Shown here: positions 50,762 to 62,144 of the stretch, one piece after another
How the letters are laid out: each line of letters starts with the position of its first letter
Numbering within the stretch: the stretch's first letter is position 1
Origin: Merluccius polli
Taxonomy: Eukaryota > Chordata > Actinopteri > Gadiformes > Merlucciidae
DNA: 64,000 bases
Reading direction: 5' to 3'
Assembly: GCA_030340625.1 (NCBI GenBank)
Contig: JAOPHQ010003132.1
Location: 103,501-167,500 of the forward strand
The notes under the pieces: generated by a model
What the model saw: only the letters and a program-made list of their open reading frames with translations
What the model was told of the DNA's origin: nothing
Database searches by the model: none
Position numbers and translations under genes: made by a program

Positions 50762-51660
50762 ATTGTCCTCTCCAATTTCTTCCTCATCCATTTTATCCTC
50801 TTCATCTCCGCTATCCTTCTCCTCCTCTTGCTCCACCTCCTTCCTCTCCTCCTCTTCCATGTTCTTCCTCCTCATTTTCCACTTTTTTTATTTGCACACT
50901 GTGTTGTCGTTTTCTCCCTTGTTTCATTCTCATTTGTTTTCTTTAACATTATTTTTTAACTCCTGGTCATCTCCTCTTTCTTTAAATGTGTCCTCTTCCT
51001 CTGTATAATCTCCATCTCTCTCTCCTAGTCTTTTCTATTTCTTCTCTTTATAATCTCAGAATATTGCTTCCCTCCTTCATTCCTCCTCTTCTTTGTCTTC
51101 CTCCTCCTCCTTGTTCTACTTCTCGTCCTCCTGCTTCTCATCGTCATATTTCTCATACTTCGTCATCCTTGTCCTCCTCTTGCTGTTTCTCATCCTCCCC
51201 CTACTTGTCCTCCCACTCTGTCTTTTTCCTCCTTCTCCTAATTTCCCTAATGCTCCTCGTCATGCTTTTTCTTTCCACTTTTCGTTGTCCCCCTATTCTG
51301 CCTCCTTCTCCTCCTTCTGTTGCTATCTTTATCCTGGTCTTTCCCCTCCTCCTCTCTATATGTCTTTCTCTTCCTTTTTTTATTTTGTTTTGTCCTTTTC
51401 TTTATAGTACTCCTCCGCTCCCTCCTTCTCTTTTACTCTGTCTCCCCCTCCAAGCCTTCTTCAAAGTTATCCTTCCTCTCAGAATCCCTCTCTTTTTGAC
51501 ACGTTCTCCTCTCCTGCACTCTCCTCCTCTCTCTCCTCCTTCAGTCCACTCTCCTTCACTTATCCGCCTTCCTACACCATCACATGAGTTCCCCCACCCA
51601 CGTCCCTCCTCCCCTGGACAACTCTCCCTCCTCTCCCTATTGCTCCACCTCCTGGTCCAT
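50762..51660 (+). repeat. Polypyrimidine (CTC/TCC-rich) tract, about 0.9 kb
   Basis: Apart from scattered purines, the + strand is C and T throughout, mostly irregular CCT/CTC/TTC units, so the other strand is purine-rich. Such mirror-like tracts can form triplex DNA. The long open frames through it are composition artefacts. Confidence 0.9.
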
Positions 51661-52139
51661 GTCTTGTCCAGACTCCTGATGGTGGGAGTGCTGGTCATGA
51701 TGGTGGGAGGTGGACAGTCCTACTGGCAGGGAGCCCAGGCTGGTGTTTCCAGAACCACATCCACACTGAAACTTTGGTCTGGATGTGAGGGCTCGGGTCT
51801 GATTGGCCGATTGAGTGTCTGTCTTCTGAATAGACGGAAAATATGTCTTCTGGATAGTCCTGGTCATAGGTCTGACACACTGTAAGAAGAAACATTAAAG
51901 ACCTCTGGAAGGTCATCCATCTGAAGGTTACTAAGGTTTCCATGGTAACAAAATAAAACAATTTCCCAATTATCAATTTTTGCCTGTATAATATTCTGCG
52001 CTCTTCTGCACTCCCACCACCGAAAACAATGTGTGCAAATGTTTTACAAAATAATCTAATCGATAAGGTCATGTCGACATTAAATAGTTATTACAACATT
52101 AACCTGTGCCCACGATCACATGCCACACACACACCCCAC

Positions 52140-52147
52140 GTACACAC

Positions 52148-52187
<40 letters not shown>
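52140..52187 (+). repeat. (CA)n microsatellite
   Basis: About 22 CA units, slightly interrupted at the start. A looser CA-rich stretch follows at 52765-52855. Confidence 0.95.
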
Positions 52188-52191
<4 letters not shown>

Positions 52192-53749
52192 GTGGAGCCG
52201 CACAGGTGTATCCACGGCCAAAACCAAGGACAGGTAGCGACAGGTGAAAGATACTGTAGAGGGAGGGACGTTGTGGACAGAGACATGTGGGTGCGGCAGC
52301 GAACACAAACCCCTACCAGCGCTTTGCATTTATCTGCGATTGTTATGTTTGGTTAACAGCACTGTGGAAAATGAAATAAATAATACAGCAATATTATTTG
52401 TAATGGTGATGGGGGCTTAATGGCCCCTCTAGGGGGAAACAAAAGGATGCAGAGTGTATTTTGGCATTTGCTGGGACAATGTAGGCACCTACAAAATCTG
52501 GTCATTCTCATGGAAGGGATATTCTGCCCCGTGTTTGTTCTCTTATAGAGTAAGAATTAATCATCTACACATTCAAATGAGCTTAGCCCTCTAGCCTAGA
52601 CGAGCCATTAACAAGACTTCATATATTACCGAGTATGGATGTCTTCGGGGAAATCAACATGGACCTATTTTCTTATTATTCTTTTAATTCCTGGAAGAAA
52701 AAGTTTTTCATCAAAGTGGCTGGATGCTCCTCTCCTAATGCATGCACATTTAAAGTAGCAAACACACAAACTCATACACACACAGACACACACACACAAA
52801 TGCATGCACACACACACAGACTCACACACGCACAAAGACACACACACACACACGTTCACTCACCATGATGCTTCAGGCTTCTTTGTAACTTCTTACATTT
52901 TCTGCACTGAAAGAATGTCTGAGTGAGGATTCACAGAGCAGAGTCCTGCAGGCATGGCGTTGATCAAACACAACATTCATCCAGTAAGCACAGACACACA
53001 AACACCCGGCAGTTCATTCTAGTTTCTATTTTAAAGGGCACATTTTACACGTGTTACAAGTGTTGCTTTACATATCATCTAAAATGTACAAACACATTGT
53101 TAGAGTGCCCCTTGCCTCGAGAGAAAGCCGCCACTCAAAACAATCTCCCCATCACACCTTCATAATTAGCAGCTGGTTGTCGAATCCCATGTTCTTCTTC
53201 TTCTTCTTCCTCTTCTCACTTTCAGTCCGTATTACTAGCTCGCTGGATACACAGTCTTTAGGATTGTTTGTTCCAGTGGGGGGTGGGGGATGACTGGGCA
53301 AAGGAAGGCGTTGCGCTGCCTGTGCCTGTGTTGTTCAAAGAGCATGCCAGCGCCCAAAGAGTCTGCCAGCTCTTCCCGGCAGCAGATGTGCCTCACCATG
53401 GATCTGTAGAGATTGAGATATCACAAGAAAAGCTTTCAAATGGGGGGGATGTGTCTGGATGGCAGTGTGTTGTTTGTTAAGTCAAAATTAACCTTTGAAT
53501 GCTGTTTACTTATCATTTACCTATTGATGTACAAGTGTTAAATACATATTTGTTTTTTTTTTCAGTTGTTCAGTGTGTGCTTAATTGGTACTTAATCATT
53601 AATCATATATTTTATTCATCCATTTTGTGTCACTGAAACACAGGTTGAGAATGAAGTAAGATTACAGATGAATCCACCCTTCATATGTTTTCTACGGTCT
53701 ACAAAGCTATGCATTTATACTGACTGGAAAAGGGTAATTTGCTCCTGAA

Positions 53750-53780
<31 letters not shown>

Positions 53781-53813
53781 GTTATGATTATGATTATTAT
53801 TATTATTAATAAT
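53750..53813 (+). repeat. (ATT)n trinucleotide repeat
   Basis: About 20 ATT/TTA units with a few GTT/GAT interruptions, ending in an inverted AATAAT stretch. Confidence 0.92.
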
Positions 53814-55701
53814 AATCATGATGAACTTCAGTCTTATCTATTCTCGTTTGCAAAACTATAGAAAGTGTGAGTGCTCAACATCAACAACGCTCTCGTCACT
53901 CTCGTTGCATAAATCCCCGTACGTGGACACTCCTTTTCCCGCTCTTACATCACACAGTGAAGTTATGAAATCAGTTTTATTTTCAATATTTGCCAAGATG
54001 TAGCTTGTTGAAAAGACTTGATGTTCTTGCTTTAAAGATTGAACATTGGTCACTCACCATGTCGCAATCTTACTTAGCTTAACATACGGTGACCACATTT
54101 TCAAACCCCCAAACCGGGACACTTAAGTGAGCCACACATTCACGCACGCGCGCGTACATGCGCTTATGAAAGCACCATAAGTAAGCCTTCTGGAGGTCTT
54201 TAGAAAAGACAGACTTTCTCTTGGGCATGACAGCTCACTGTTAGCGTACTGACAGATTCTGTCAGACAGAGCCACAAGCGTCATAGGCTAGCAACAGCCT
54301 TGACAACGACACATTGATTGATTGACACACAGACAGACAAATGGGTGTTGAATGTTTTTTGATTGGGTTAGGAAATAATGAGACATGGGACAGATTTTAA
54401 TTGTGGTGAAAACCAGGACAGTCTGACAGTGAATGTTTAAAATATCTGGACATTTTAGTGTTTTACAGATATCTGTCAGTGCGTCTAAAAACTGCACATA
54501 GCAAAATTTCGAGCTTCAATAACTTTTTTTTTACTGAACCAAAAATTGTGAAAACAACACATTTTTATTGGAACCAGGAGCTTTCCCTTGTCGTTTCTCA
54601 TCCTCACCGATAACCATAGTTGTGTATTTTATTTTATGAATCATTAATCATCATTAATAGAGCATGGTTTATTAGCATTTTATGCATCACAGCGGCATGC
54701 TGTATTTTGTATGTCTGAATTTAAGTTATTGCTTATACTTTGAAGTTGAATAATGAATAATTGAATAATATATCTTTATGCAGGTATTTTATACCCCTTC
54801 CAATGCAGCCCGATATATTTATAAATGATTAATGTTGACTGAGGAGAGAGACATATTTTGCTCCAGTATCGTGTAAACTACATGCTGTATAGCACGCAGG
54901 CATGTAGTGAGTATGTTTGTTTAAAACGTTAAGTGTGGATATTGTTTATTTGCGCTGTTCATGCTGTCATCAATGTAGGAAAAACAAATGTATTTTTAAG
55001 CGTATTTAATTTTTCCTGAAGACATGTATGACAACTACAACTCCTGCCCTCACACGTGACCTATATATGAACACATGTGCACGCAATTGCATTGCTTATT
55101 TTGGAGCGTGTTAAATCGTAAAATGAAAAAGACCACAATGCAAAATGCACATTAAAACTGATTTTATTTTGGTGCCAATGCATGGGAGGCGGTAGTGTTT
55201 AACGATTTATTTTCCAGAAGGACAATTCCTTAGCAAAATCACAAACTATTTATAGCCACTGCTTGTTTTAAATCATGAAGATTGCATCAGAATCCCAATA
55301 ACTTCACATCCTTGCATCGATCCTCTTGGTGTGAAGGATGGCGGTACAATTTAACATATTGAATTACACTACAGTTAAATTCCCTCTAATTTATCGCCTG
55401 CTACATTCTTCCATTATTTCAACCAAAAAAAAGGAACAAAACCCTTCCCATTGTGCAGGAGCTCAGGGAAAAAATGAGCGAGGATCAAATGGCAACACGC
55501 CGTAAAAAAGCTCTATCTTTCTTGAGATTTGTAGCTCATATTACCTGCTTTAGTGGCCCATTATGGCTGGCTAATATCACATTATAAATCAGCATGGCAA
55601 TATATTTTTTTTGCCACCTCCTCCAGCCAGCCTTTGGACGTGGCAGGTCGCCACATACTGTATAGCCTGCAGTGTGAAGAACATACCCCTAAATAGGCTC
55701 T

Positions 55702-55703
<2 letters not shown>

Positions 55704-55750
<47 letters not shown>
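55704..55750 (+). repeat. (GT)n microsatellite
   Basis: About 23 GT units. Confidence 0.95.
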
Positions 55751-56749
55751 CTCACTAATGAGATATGGGAGAGGTGAGGCAAAGACAAGATAAGGGGAAG
55801 ACAAGACTAGATAAAGGGTAGACAATTAAAAAGTGAGAAGGGGGCCGAAGAAGAGGCACTAGATCATTATGAAAAGGTATTCGTAAAGGACAGCATATAT
55901 TTCCATATGACCTGCATTAATAGAGCTACCAAGGCCTGCCTGGCTGAAGAAAAAACCCAGGAAGAGTGGGGAACCGAGATGACGCGACAACAAAACACTA
56001 TTGCACAGTAATCGTTAACGATTGGTCAACATTTTGATTAACAAATTTTAATTTCAAGAAAGTTTGCGTTTTTAAGAGAGCAGAAACACTTTCTCCCTCC
56101 CTATGTTTCTCCACCATTTAGAAGCATTGCATTTCACACACCTGTGATTGGCAGGATGGATTCTCCCAACCAATCAAGTTGCACTGATTGGTCAGAAATG
56201 AGCCAGGTGCGGACTAAAATCTAAATGGTCTCCTACAGAGGCAGGCACAGTCAGATATCCTCAAAACAGATATCCTCACAGAGCATTTCACTCAATAATA
56301 GCTGACGGATGGCTCTGCCATTTCTAACAAATTACACTAAAATAATAGCTCTTTCATTTTACCTACAGCAGCTTTAAGTTAAAGATAGACTTATGAATAT
56401 GTGGTCAATATAAGGTCATCAGCTGCTCCAAAATATATAATATCTAATGCACTAAAACATTGTTTTTTTGTCATTTGTCTAATCAGTTGTAATGTGTAAT
56501 ATAATGTAACATACAAACATCTCTGATATGTGCATCCCCTATAAAAATAGGGGAAATGTAGGTGGGAGAAACAATAGACAGTCAGTATGAAGCAGGGAAA
56601 GTTCAGCTGAAAAAAACAAACGGAAAAAAACTGGGGCGAGAAATGCACCCAACAGCAGACATTGTTTAACAGAAGCAGTTTGTCACGCAAGGGTAAAAAC
56701 ACTGTCTCAGCACCCAGGACCACGAGCTCTTCCATCAGGGCACGCACTC

Positions 56750-56975
56750 ACTCGCACACAAACACACTGGCACATTTGCACACACATCTACACACACATA
56801 TGCACACATGCGCACACACACACTTAGACTCTCACACCCACAGACACACACACTCACAAATACACGCTCACTTGCACGCCAAAACAGACGCGCTAACACA
56901 CACTCAGACTCAGACCCTTGCTCACTCACGCACACACATACTCACACACAAACACGTATGCGTGTACACTCACAC
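56750..56975 (+). repeat. Degenerate CA-rich array
   Basis: CACACA units interrupted by CTCA, GCAC and AGAC over about 220 bp. Confidence 0.85.
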
Positions 56976-57000
56976 ATATTATTATTATGTTATTATATCA

Positions 57001-57058
57001 CAGGGCTAGGCAATATGCCCCCCCCCGCCCCGATATAGGTAATTTAATATCTTGAAAT

Positions 57059-57134
<76 letters not shown>

Positions 57135-57398
57135 CACATCACAATATAGCATGTTTTATGGTATTTCAATAAATAAATAGTCTATCTTGTATACTCCTGT
57201 GTGAATTAAATACTTGACAAATGAAAAGTATTTTTCTTTTTTCTAATCACTTTACTGTAATGCAGCCTTTAAAACCAGGAAAAGACAACACTTATACATA
57301 TACACCATATCATGATATTACGATTTTAAAAATCTATGACGATATCTAGTTTCATATCAGGATATGGATATATTATATTGACATATTGCCCATGCAAG
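57001..57398 (+). mobile_element. hAT-like MITE carrying a long (AT)n tract
   Basis: The left end CAGGGCTAGGCAATATG and the right part CATATTGCCCATGCAAG are inverted, with the outermost bases decayed. Subterminal ACGATATC/GATATGG motifs are typical of the CAGGGCTGGGCAATAT family in fish. No clear 8-bp duplication is left. An AT run (57062-57134) occupies the left half. Confidence 0.65.
57062..57134 (+). repeat. (AT)36 microsatellite
   Basis: Uninterrupted AT run inside the MITE, the longest AT array in the window. Confidence 0.95.
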
Positions 57399-58169
57399 GA
57401 TATGATCAAATATCTGGTGATGGGTGGCAAAAGTTCAAATGCTGCTGCACTTGCAGTGCAAGGGTGTGACCCGCTGCTCTGTTTAATGCTTAGGGACTTC
57501 TAAAGCAGCAGTGTGCAAAGTTCTTACTCAACAGATAGTGGGAGTTTTTATGACATGTCCCTCAAGTTTAAAATGAACCAAATGTTGTTCATTCCCCGCA
57601 GCAGTTACTCCATCAAACACCAGTATCTCCCAGTTAATTTACACAGGAGGGAATGCATTCCTGCTGTAATAAATCACAAACTTTAGCTCCTGCCTCTGGG
57701 AGTTTTTCTATTTATTTCCCTCTCTTTGCTAATACCCTATATCGCTATTTACCCAGAAGTTTTTTTGGAAATTACCGACTAATACTAAGGTAAAATTGGC
57801 ACAAATAAAACCCTAAAACCAATGTACGATGGAGTCAGTGACCTGCAATTGCAGCAGTTAAATGTTTTTGGAAATGATAAATGAGTGGACCTGTGTACTT
57901 ACTTACTGAAGTTATTTATGTGTATATTATGAGGTTATTTTGTCAGTTATTCAGTGTATCGGTAACAATAGTGTTTCTAGATCCATGGTCGTGTTTTTAT
58001 TACACGCATCATTTACTTTGATAAATGTACCGGCAATTATTAAGTCACCAAAGTGAGCTTATAATCGTTTTCAATACCAGTGTTTTAGTTTTTTTTATAA
58101 CCTCCTGTCAGTGATGAAGTACTGGGTACATGCTAATTAATGTCTATACAGCCCTTAGTTAAATCAAGG

Positions 58170-58172
<3 letters not shown>

Positions 58173-58202
<30 letters not shown>
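58173..58202 (+). repeat. (GA)15 microsatellite beside an exon
   Basis: Pure GA run ending 38 bp upstream of the exon start, between it and the polypyrimidine tract. Confidence 0.95.
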
Positions 58203-58204
<2 letters not shown>

Positions 58205-58240
58205 CATTAGAGTATATATATTTTTTCTCGCCTTCTCCAG

Positions 58241-58428
58241 ATCGCCATGTGCTGCTCGGAAGCCACCATGACAGCAGTCAGGGTGGCGGGGCCTCAGCCA
58301 TTATGACACAACTAATTGCCACGGTGATGGAGCAGACCAAGCGAGGCTGGGCACCGGACAGGACCACTGTGTTTTGCTCCTGGGGGGGGTCCGCCCTGGG
58401 TAACATAGGGTCCTTTCAATGGGGACAG
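58241..58428 (+). CDS. naaladl2: NAALADL2 exon (degenerate metal-site region)
   Basis: The exon is 188 bp, entering in phase 1 and leaving in phase 0 before GTGAGG. It encodes DRHVLLGSHHDSSQGGGASA and later KRGWAPDRTTVFCSWGGSAL then GNIGSFQWGQ. In PSMA the matching stretches are LGGHRDSWVFGGIDPQSG and SWDAEEFGLLGSTEW. Here the first His is kept. The segment with the bridging Asp is shortened and lacks it, and the AEE containing the general base and a zinc ligand is replaced by GSA. This fits the known loss of catalysis in NAALADL2. SWGG and GNIGS are hallmarks of this paralogue rather than of NAALAD1/2 or the transferrin receptors. Confidence 0.95.
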
Positions 58429-58639
58429 GTGAGGATATTCTGTTTTTTGGTGGTGAGTTAAGTCCCTGAATAATTGCTTATAGCTTTAATTGTAGGTTTA
58501 ATCAGGATGGTATGGTGTTGCTCCTGATATAGACTGTAGCCTACCAGGCATTTGGAAATTGGGGAGAAAGCTCACCAAAAGAAACATTAGGGCAGCAACC
58601 ATAAGCACTACACACAGCCTGAAGAGCCTGAAGACGGGT

Positions 58640-58790
58640 CCTACTGGTTAAAGTAATGAAGTGTCCCTGAGCAAATCAGCTCATCATCCTATGGTGTGTG
58701 TGTGGGTTTGGCATAAAAATGTAAAGCGCTTTGAGTGGCTGTCGTGGGGATAGTAGCACTACATAAGTGCATGCCATTAACCATGTTAAT
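58640..58790 (+). mobile_element. Decayed SINE/LINE-tail-like sequence
   Basis: GTGTCCCTGAGCAAATCA is followed by TGTAAAGCGCTTTGAGTGG and CACTACATAAGTGCATGCCA. These echo a common fish retroelement 3' end (CTGAGCAAG..., AAAGCGCTTTGAGTG..., CTATATAAATG...). Family not assigned. Confidence 0.5.
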
Positions 58791-60948
58791 GTGTCTGGAA
58801 GGACCTGACTCACCACTTGGTTCCTTTCAAACATGTGTCATTGTTTTCCCTCCCACACAATGCTGTGTCCATTGTCTTGGCTTAAATGTATCTTCTGAAA
58901 AGGCCCCGTAATAAAAAAAGGCCCTGTAAATAATATATAAAGACTATTAAGTCAGAATCAAACAAATTGTTAAAAAAGTGGAACCAAGAGGGGTGTGTCA
59001 AGTTTAGTTAGATTGTATTTTATTTTATTTTTTTAATGATCATTAGATTTTCAATAATTTTCAACAATGTGAAAAGGTCCCTTTGATTTGGGATATAATG
59101 AACTAAATATTTCAAATTGCAATGATGTTTATGTAATGAAACACATTTGATCAATATCATATGCCATATTTATAATGTTATTTATTTAATGTCAAGTACA
59201 GTAATACAACTTAATGTATAATACAACTGTTATATTCCGTCTTTAATAACAACAATACTAGACATACAGATCATAATCATAATAAAAAAGCAGAAAGAGA
59301 TGCTAATGCCGTTTTAAAGTACTATTGACTTTGTTACAATACCGACAAAAAATGTCCGTCTCTATTTAAATAAATGTTTTCGATCTACGTCTCTCTTAAC
59401 CTAACTCTAATTAACTGGGAGTGTCAATATAAGCGTGTGGTTTGTTACCTTTCCTACTGCTGTGTACTAAGTTCAAAGCTATTCATGTCTTGCTGTGTAG
59501 ACGGTAACTAATTAAAGGAGAAACAAAGAATGCAGATGCTGCCATACAGGTGGACTACATGTTACAATCGAACCACTGACATCCTATAATGTTCTGGACA
59601 TGCTGAGCAGGCCCAGTTGACCACGATTTTGGATCCAAATGACCAAAGAGCCAAGTGACTTTGAAAGAGGGTTCAAATGGTGTGATATAAAACCCACTCA
59701 TCCCCAGGTGTCTGAGAATGCCAATGCAGGGCAGGTGACTCAAGAACAGTCCAGATGGAGAGGGAGATCATCGTAGCGCTGCAGAGCAATAACCCCTCAT
59801 TACCAAGACAAATGCACGTTTGAGACGGTCCACAAACCTAGCCTCGTGAGACCATCACTGTCCTGCTCTTGCGAGATCGGAAAAATAAAGGTGGATGATG
59901 ATCAGGCACACATATCACTCATTTCAGTTCCTCGCTGAAGATCAGTCTGGCCACGATCCCGTTGAAACAAACAAACCAAATTCAAGTTCAAGTTTCCTTA
60001 TTCGGCAAGAGCCAAGTGAGCAACAGCGTGTCACACAGTTATTTAATCGGCTGGAGTGTTCTTAACAACGTTGGGCTGCGTCCATACGTGGAAATCAATA
60101 ACTGTCCAGCCTCAAAAAAAAAATGGCCACTGCTTTACAGAGGTTTTCTCGTATTCTCAACTTTTTTCTGTAGTTTATCGTAACAGTCAGACATGAACAT
60201 ACCACACTGGAATTCAACTAAGCTATCCTGTTGACATTGTTAAAGTGGAAGCATGCTCTACCCCCCACCTACCTATCATCATTGATATACTAAAGGTCGG
60301 ATGACAAAAACAGGAAAGACTCGACTGTGATTTACAACCAGAGAAAACAAACCAAAGCAGAAGCATGAGTAAGTCACTAACAAGCTTGTTTATCTCACTT
60401 GTTCATGAAAGTGTTCATGAGCCACCACACACTGAGACCAATGTCCTTTATTTCTACTGATACTAATATGTCGTAGTTCAGGCAGTCAGTGACACATGGT
60501 TGGAAGACCAGGCAATATGGCCGTCCTCTCCCAATCCCCAGTGTTACTGTGCATAACTTCAATGTACATCGCGCGCACATTAAAACAGACTGCAGTTTTA
60601 CCACCGGCGTCGTTCAAACAGGTCGTAAAATTATTAAGCACCCATTAACTAGGCTGTACAGTTGAAGATTAGTGGCCAATCAAATAACAGTTATTGAGTA
60701 CTAATTAACATAGACTGCTAGCATTGTGTCTAAAAGGTGAATCAGCGTCTTTGTCTCTCACCAGGCGTTGCAGGCTGTGATATATCCAGTCGTTCGTTTA
60801 TGCGGTCCAAAGACTCCAGAAAAGCTACTCACCGCTGGTTCAAGAGCTTTACCTGGAGCCTGTTTGACCTGTAACCCTATAACCCGCTGCCACTGCCGAA
60901 AGCCAAGGAGATGCATGTAGAAGCCTGCAACTGTCTGTCAGTTCATGT

Positions 60949-60970
60949 GTGTGTGTGTGTGTGTGTGTGT
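60949..60970 (+). repeat. (GT)11 immediately upstream of a splice acceptor
   Basis: GT run ending 12 bp before the exon, leaving only TCTCCTGCCCAG as the pyrimidine tract. Confidence 0.95.
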
Positions 60971-60982
60971 TCTCCTGCCCAG

Positions 60983-61111
60983 GAGCACAGGGTGGTCCTA
61001 CAGAGCAGTGCAGTGTCCTACGTCAGCCTGAACTCTCCAGTCAGAGGGACAGAGAGACTGCGAGCCACCGCCTCCCCAGCTCTGCTACAACTCACCTCTG
61101 ACATACAGAGA
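60983..61111 (+). CDS. naaladl2: NAALADL2 exon (M28-like domain, continued)
   Basis: The exon is 129 bp (43 codons), in phase 0 at both ends, between CTGCCCAG and GTAAGT. It encodes EHRVVLQSSAVSYVSLNSPV then RGTERLRATASPALLQLTSD and IQR. The matching PSMA region contains GVAYINADSSI...YTLRVDCTPLMYSLV. The Asp that serves as zinc ligand nearby in active members is not obvious (SLNSP here). The last 24 bp lie inside a 70-bp tandem repeat, so the donor exists in several copies. The remaining exons would lie beyond 64000. Confidence 0.93.
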
Positions 61112-61402
61112 GTAAGTAGACACTCTAGTAGTACTGTAGTTACTACCACTATGATCACAACTCACCTCTGACATACAGAGAGTAAGTAGACACTCTAGTA
61201 GTACTGTAGTTACTACCACTATGATCACAACTCACCTGCTCTGACGTACAGAGAGTAAGTACACACTCTAGTAGTACTGTAGTTACTACCACTATGATCA
61301 CAATTCACCTCTGATGTACAGAGAGTAAGTAGACACTCTAGTAGTACTGTAGTTACTACCACTATGATCACAACTCACCTCTGACATACAGAGAGTAAGT
61401 AA
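61088..61402 (+). repeat. 70-bp tandem repeat containing exon end and splice donor
   Basis: Copies start at 61088, 61158, 61228, 61301 and 61371 (periods 70, 70, 73, 70; the last is partial). Each includes CTCACCTCTGACATACAGAGA or a close variant followed by GTAAGT. Copy 3 has three extra bases, and copies 3 and 4 carry substitutions. The first copy overlaps the last 24 bp of the exon. Confidence 0.97.
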
Positions 61403-61719
61403 GTAAAGCTTTATTTATATAGCACTTTTTATAACAGACAGTTACAAATTGTTTCACACACACAACATAAATGAATAAGTAATTGAGGTAAAAACAATAT
61501 TATAATATACAAACACAATATTACCAAATAAACAATATAATATGTTACAAAATATTAAAATGTATAACAGCACTAGGTGAGACAGGCCAAACAAAAACAA
61601 ACCAAAAGATAAGACAGTTACAATATAGTTACAAGATTAAACAATTACAATATAAAACACAGCACAATGAGAGATAGACCAAACTAAAACAAACCAAAAG
61701 AGAAGACATGGATAGAGGT

Positions 61720-62144
61720 CTACAGAAAGGCTTGCTTATAAAAATGTGTTTTTAGGAGTCGCGTAAAGCGGTCGAAAGACTCATCAGATGTGATTGATTG
61801 GGGAAGATGGTTCCAGAGGATTGGGGTAAGACAGGAAAGGGCCGATCGCCTTTTGTTTAGCAGTTGGAGCGGGGAATGGATAAAAGGCAGAGGTTTGAGG
61901 AATGGAGTGGTTGAGAAGTGGAATTAATAACGAGGAGATCTGAAATGTAACTGAGGGGAAGCTCATGCAGTGCCTTATTTGTAATCAATAGGATTTTATA
62001 GTTCATTCTTAAATTTACAGGAAGCCAATGGAGGGATGCAAGGACAGAGGTAATGTGGGACCGGTTGGTTCTAGTTAAAAGCCTGGCGGCGGCTGCATTT
62101 TCTACCAGCTGTAAACGATTTAGAGCAGCTTGACTGAGGCACAT
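61720..62144 (-). pseudogene. LINE ORF2 C-terminal region
   Basis: Minus-strand translation gives LNRLQLVENAAAARLLTRTN, then VLASLHWLPVNLRMNYKIL and ALHELPLSYISDLL. In a shifted frame it then gives WNHLPQSITSDESFDRFTRL and LKTHFYKQAFL before a stop at 61720-61722. This is the conserved C-terminal domain of fish L2/CR1-type LINEs. At least one frameshift lies near 61850. Confidence 0.88.

Larger units (their letters stand above)
49250..58240 (+). other. NAALADL2 intron (9.0 kb)
   Basis: Donor GTCAGT, acceptor CGCCTTCTCCAG. It contains a long hairpin (49776-49850), a giant polypyrimidine tract (50762-51660), several CA/GT and ATT repeats, a hAT-like MITE (57001-57398) and a GA run 38 bp before the next exon. 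A CCACATTTTC...CCGGGACAC stretch near 54090 and its partner near 54415 suggest another old transposon. Unique-looking AT-rich sequence occupies 54500-55600. Confidence 0.8.
58429..60982 (+). other. NAALADL2 intron (2.6 kb)
   Basis: Donor GTGAGG, acceptor TCTCCTGCCCAG. It holds a degenerate retroelement tail (58640-58790), AT-rich sequence (58900-59400) and a GT run just before the next exon. The stretch 59500-60900 has no recognisable gene or repeat. Confidence 0.85.

Noticed and set aside
50986..51885. 299-residue open frame on the + strand, longest in the window
   Set aside because: It lies almost entirely in the polypyrimidine tract and encodes only Ser/Leu/Phe/Pro-type low-complexity sequence; stops are rare there because stop codons need purines.
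59555..59743. Possible decayed Tc1-type transposase, from a SDFERG-like reading near 59650
   Set aside because: Only six residues resemble the family, with no terminal repeat and no downstream motif.
60764..60875. Exon-like stretch after CTCTCACCAG
   Set aside because: Translation does not fit the family, and the exons on either side (58241-58428 and 60983-61111) already join in phase and in family order.
61091..61400. Later copies of the 70-bp repeat as extra exons
   Set aside because: They repeat only the exon end and donor and lack an upstream acceptor with pyrimidine tract; reading through introduces a stop.
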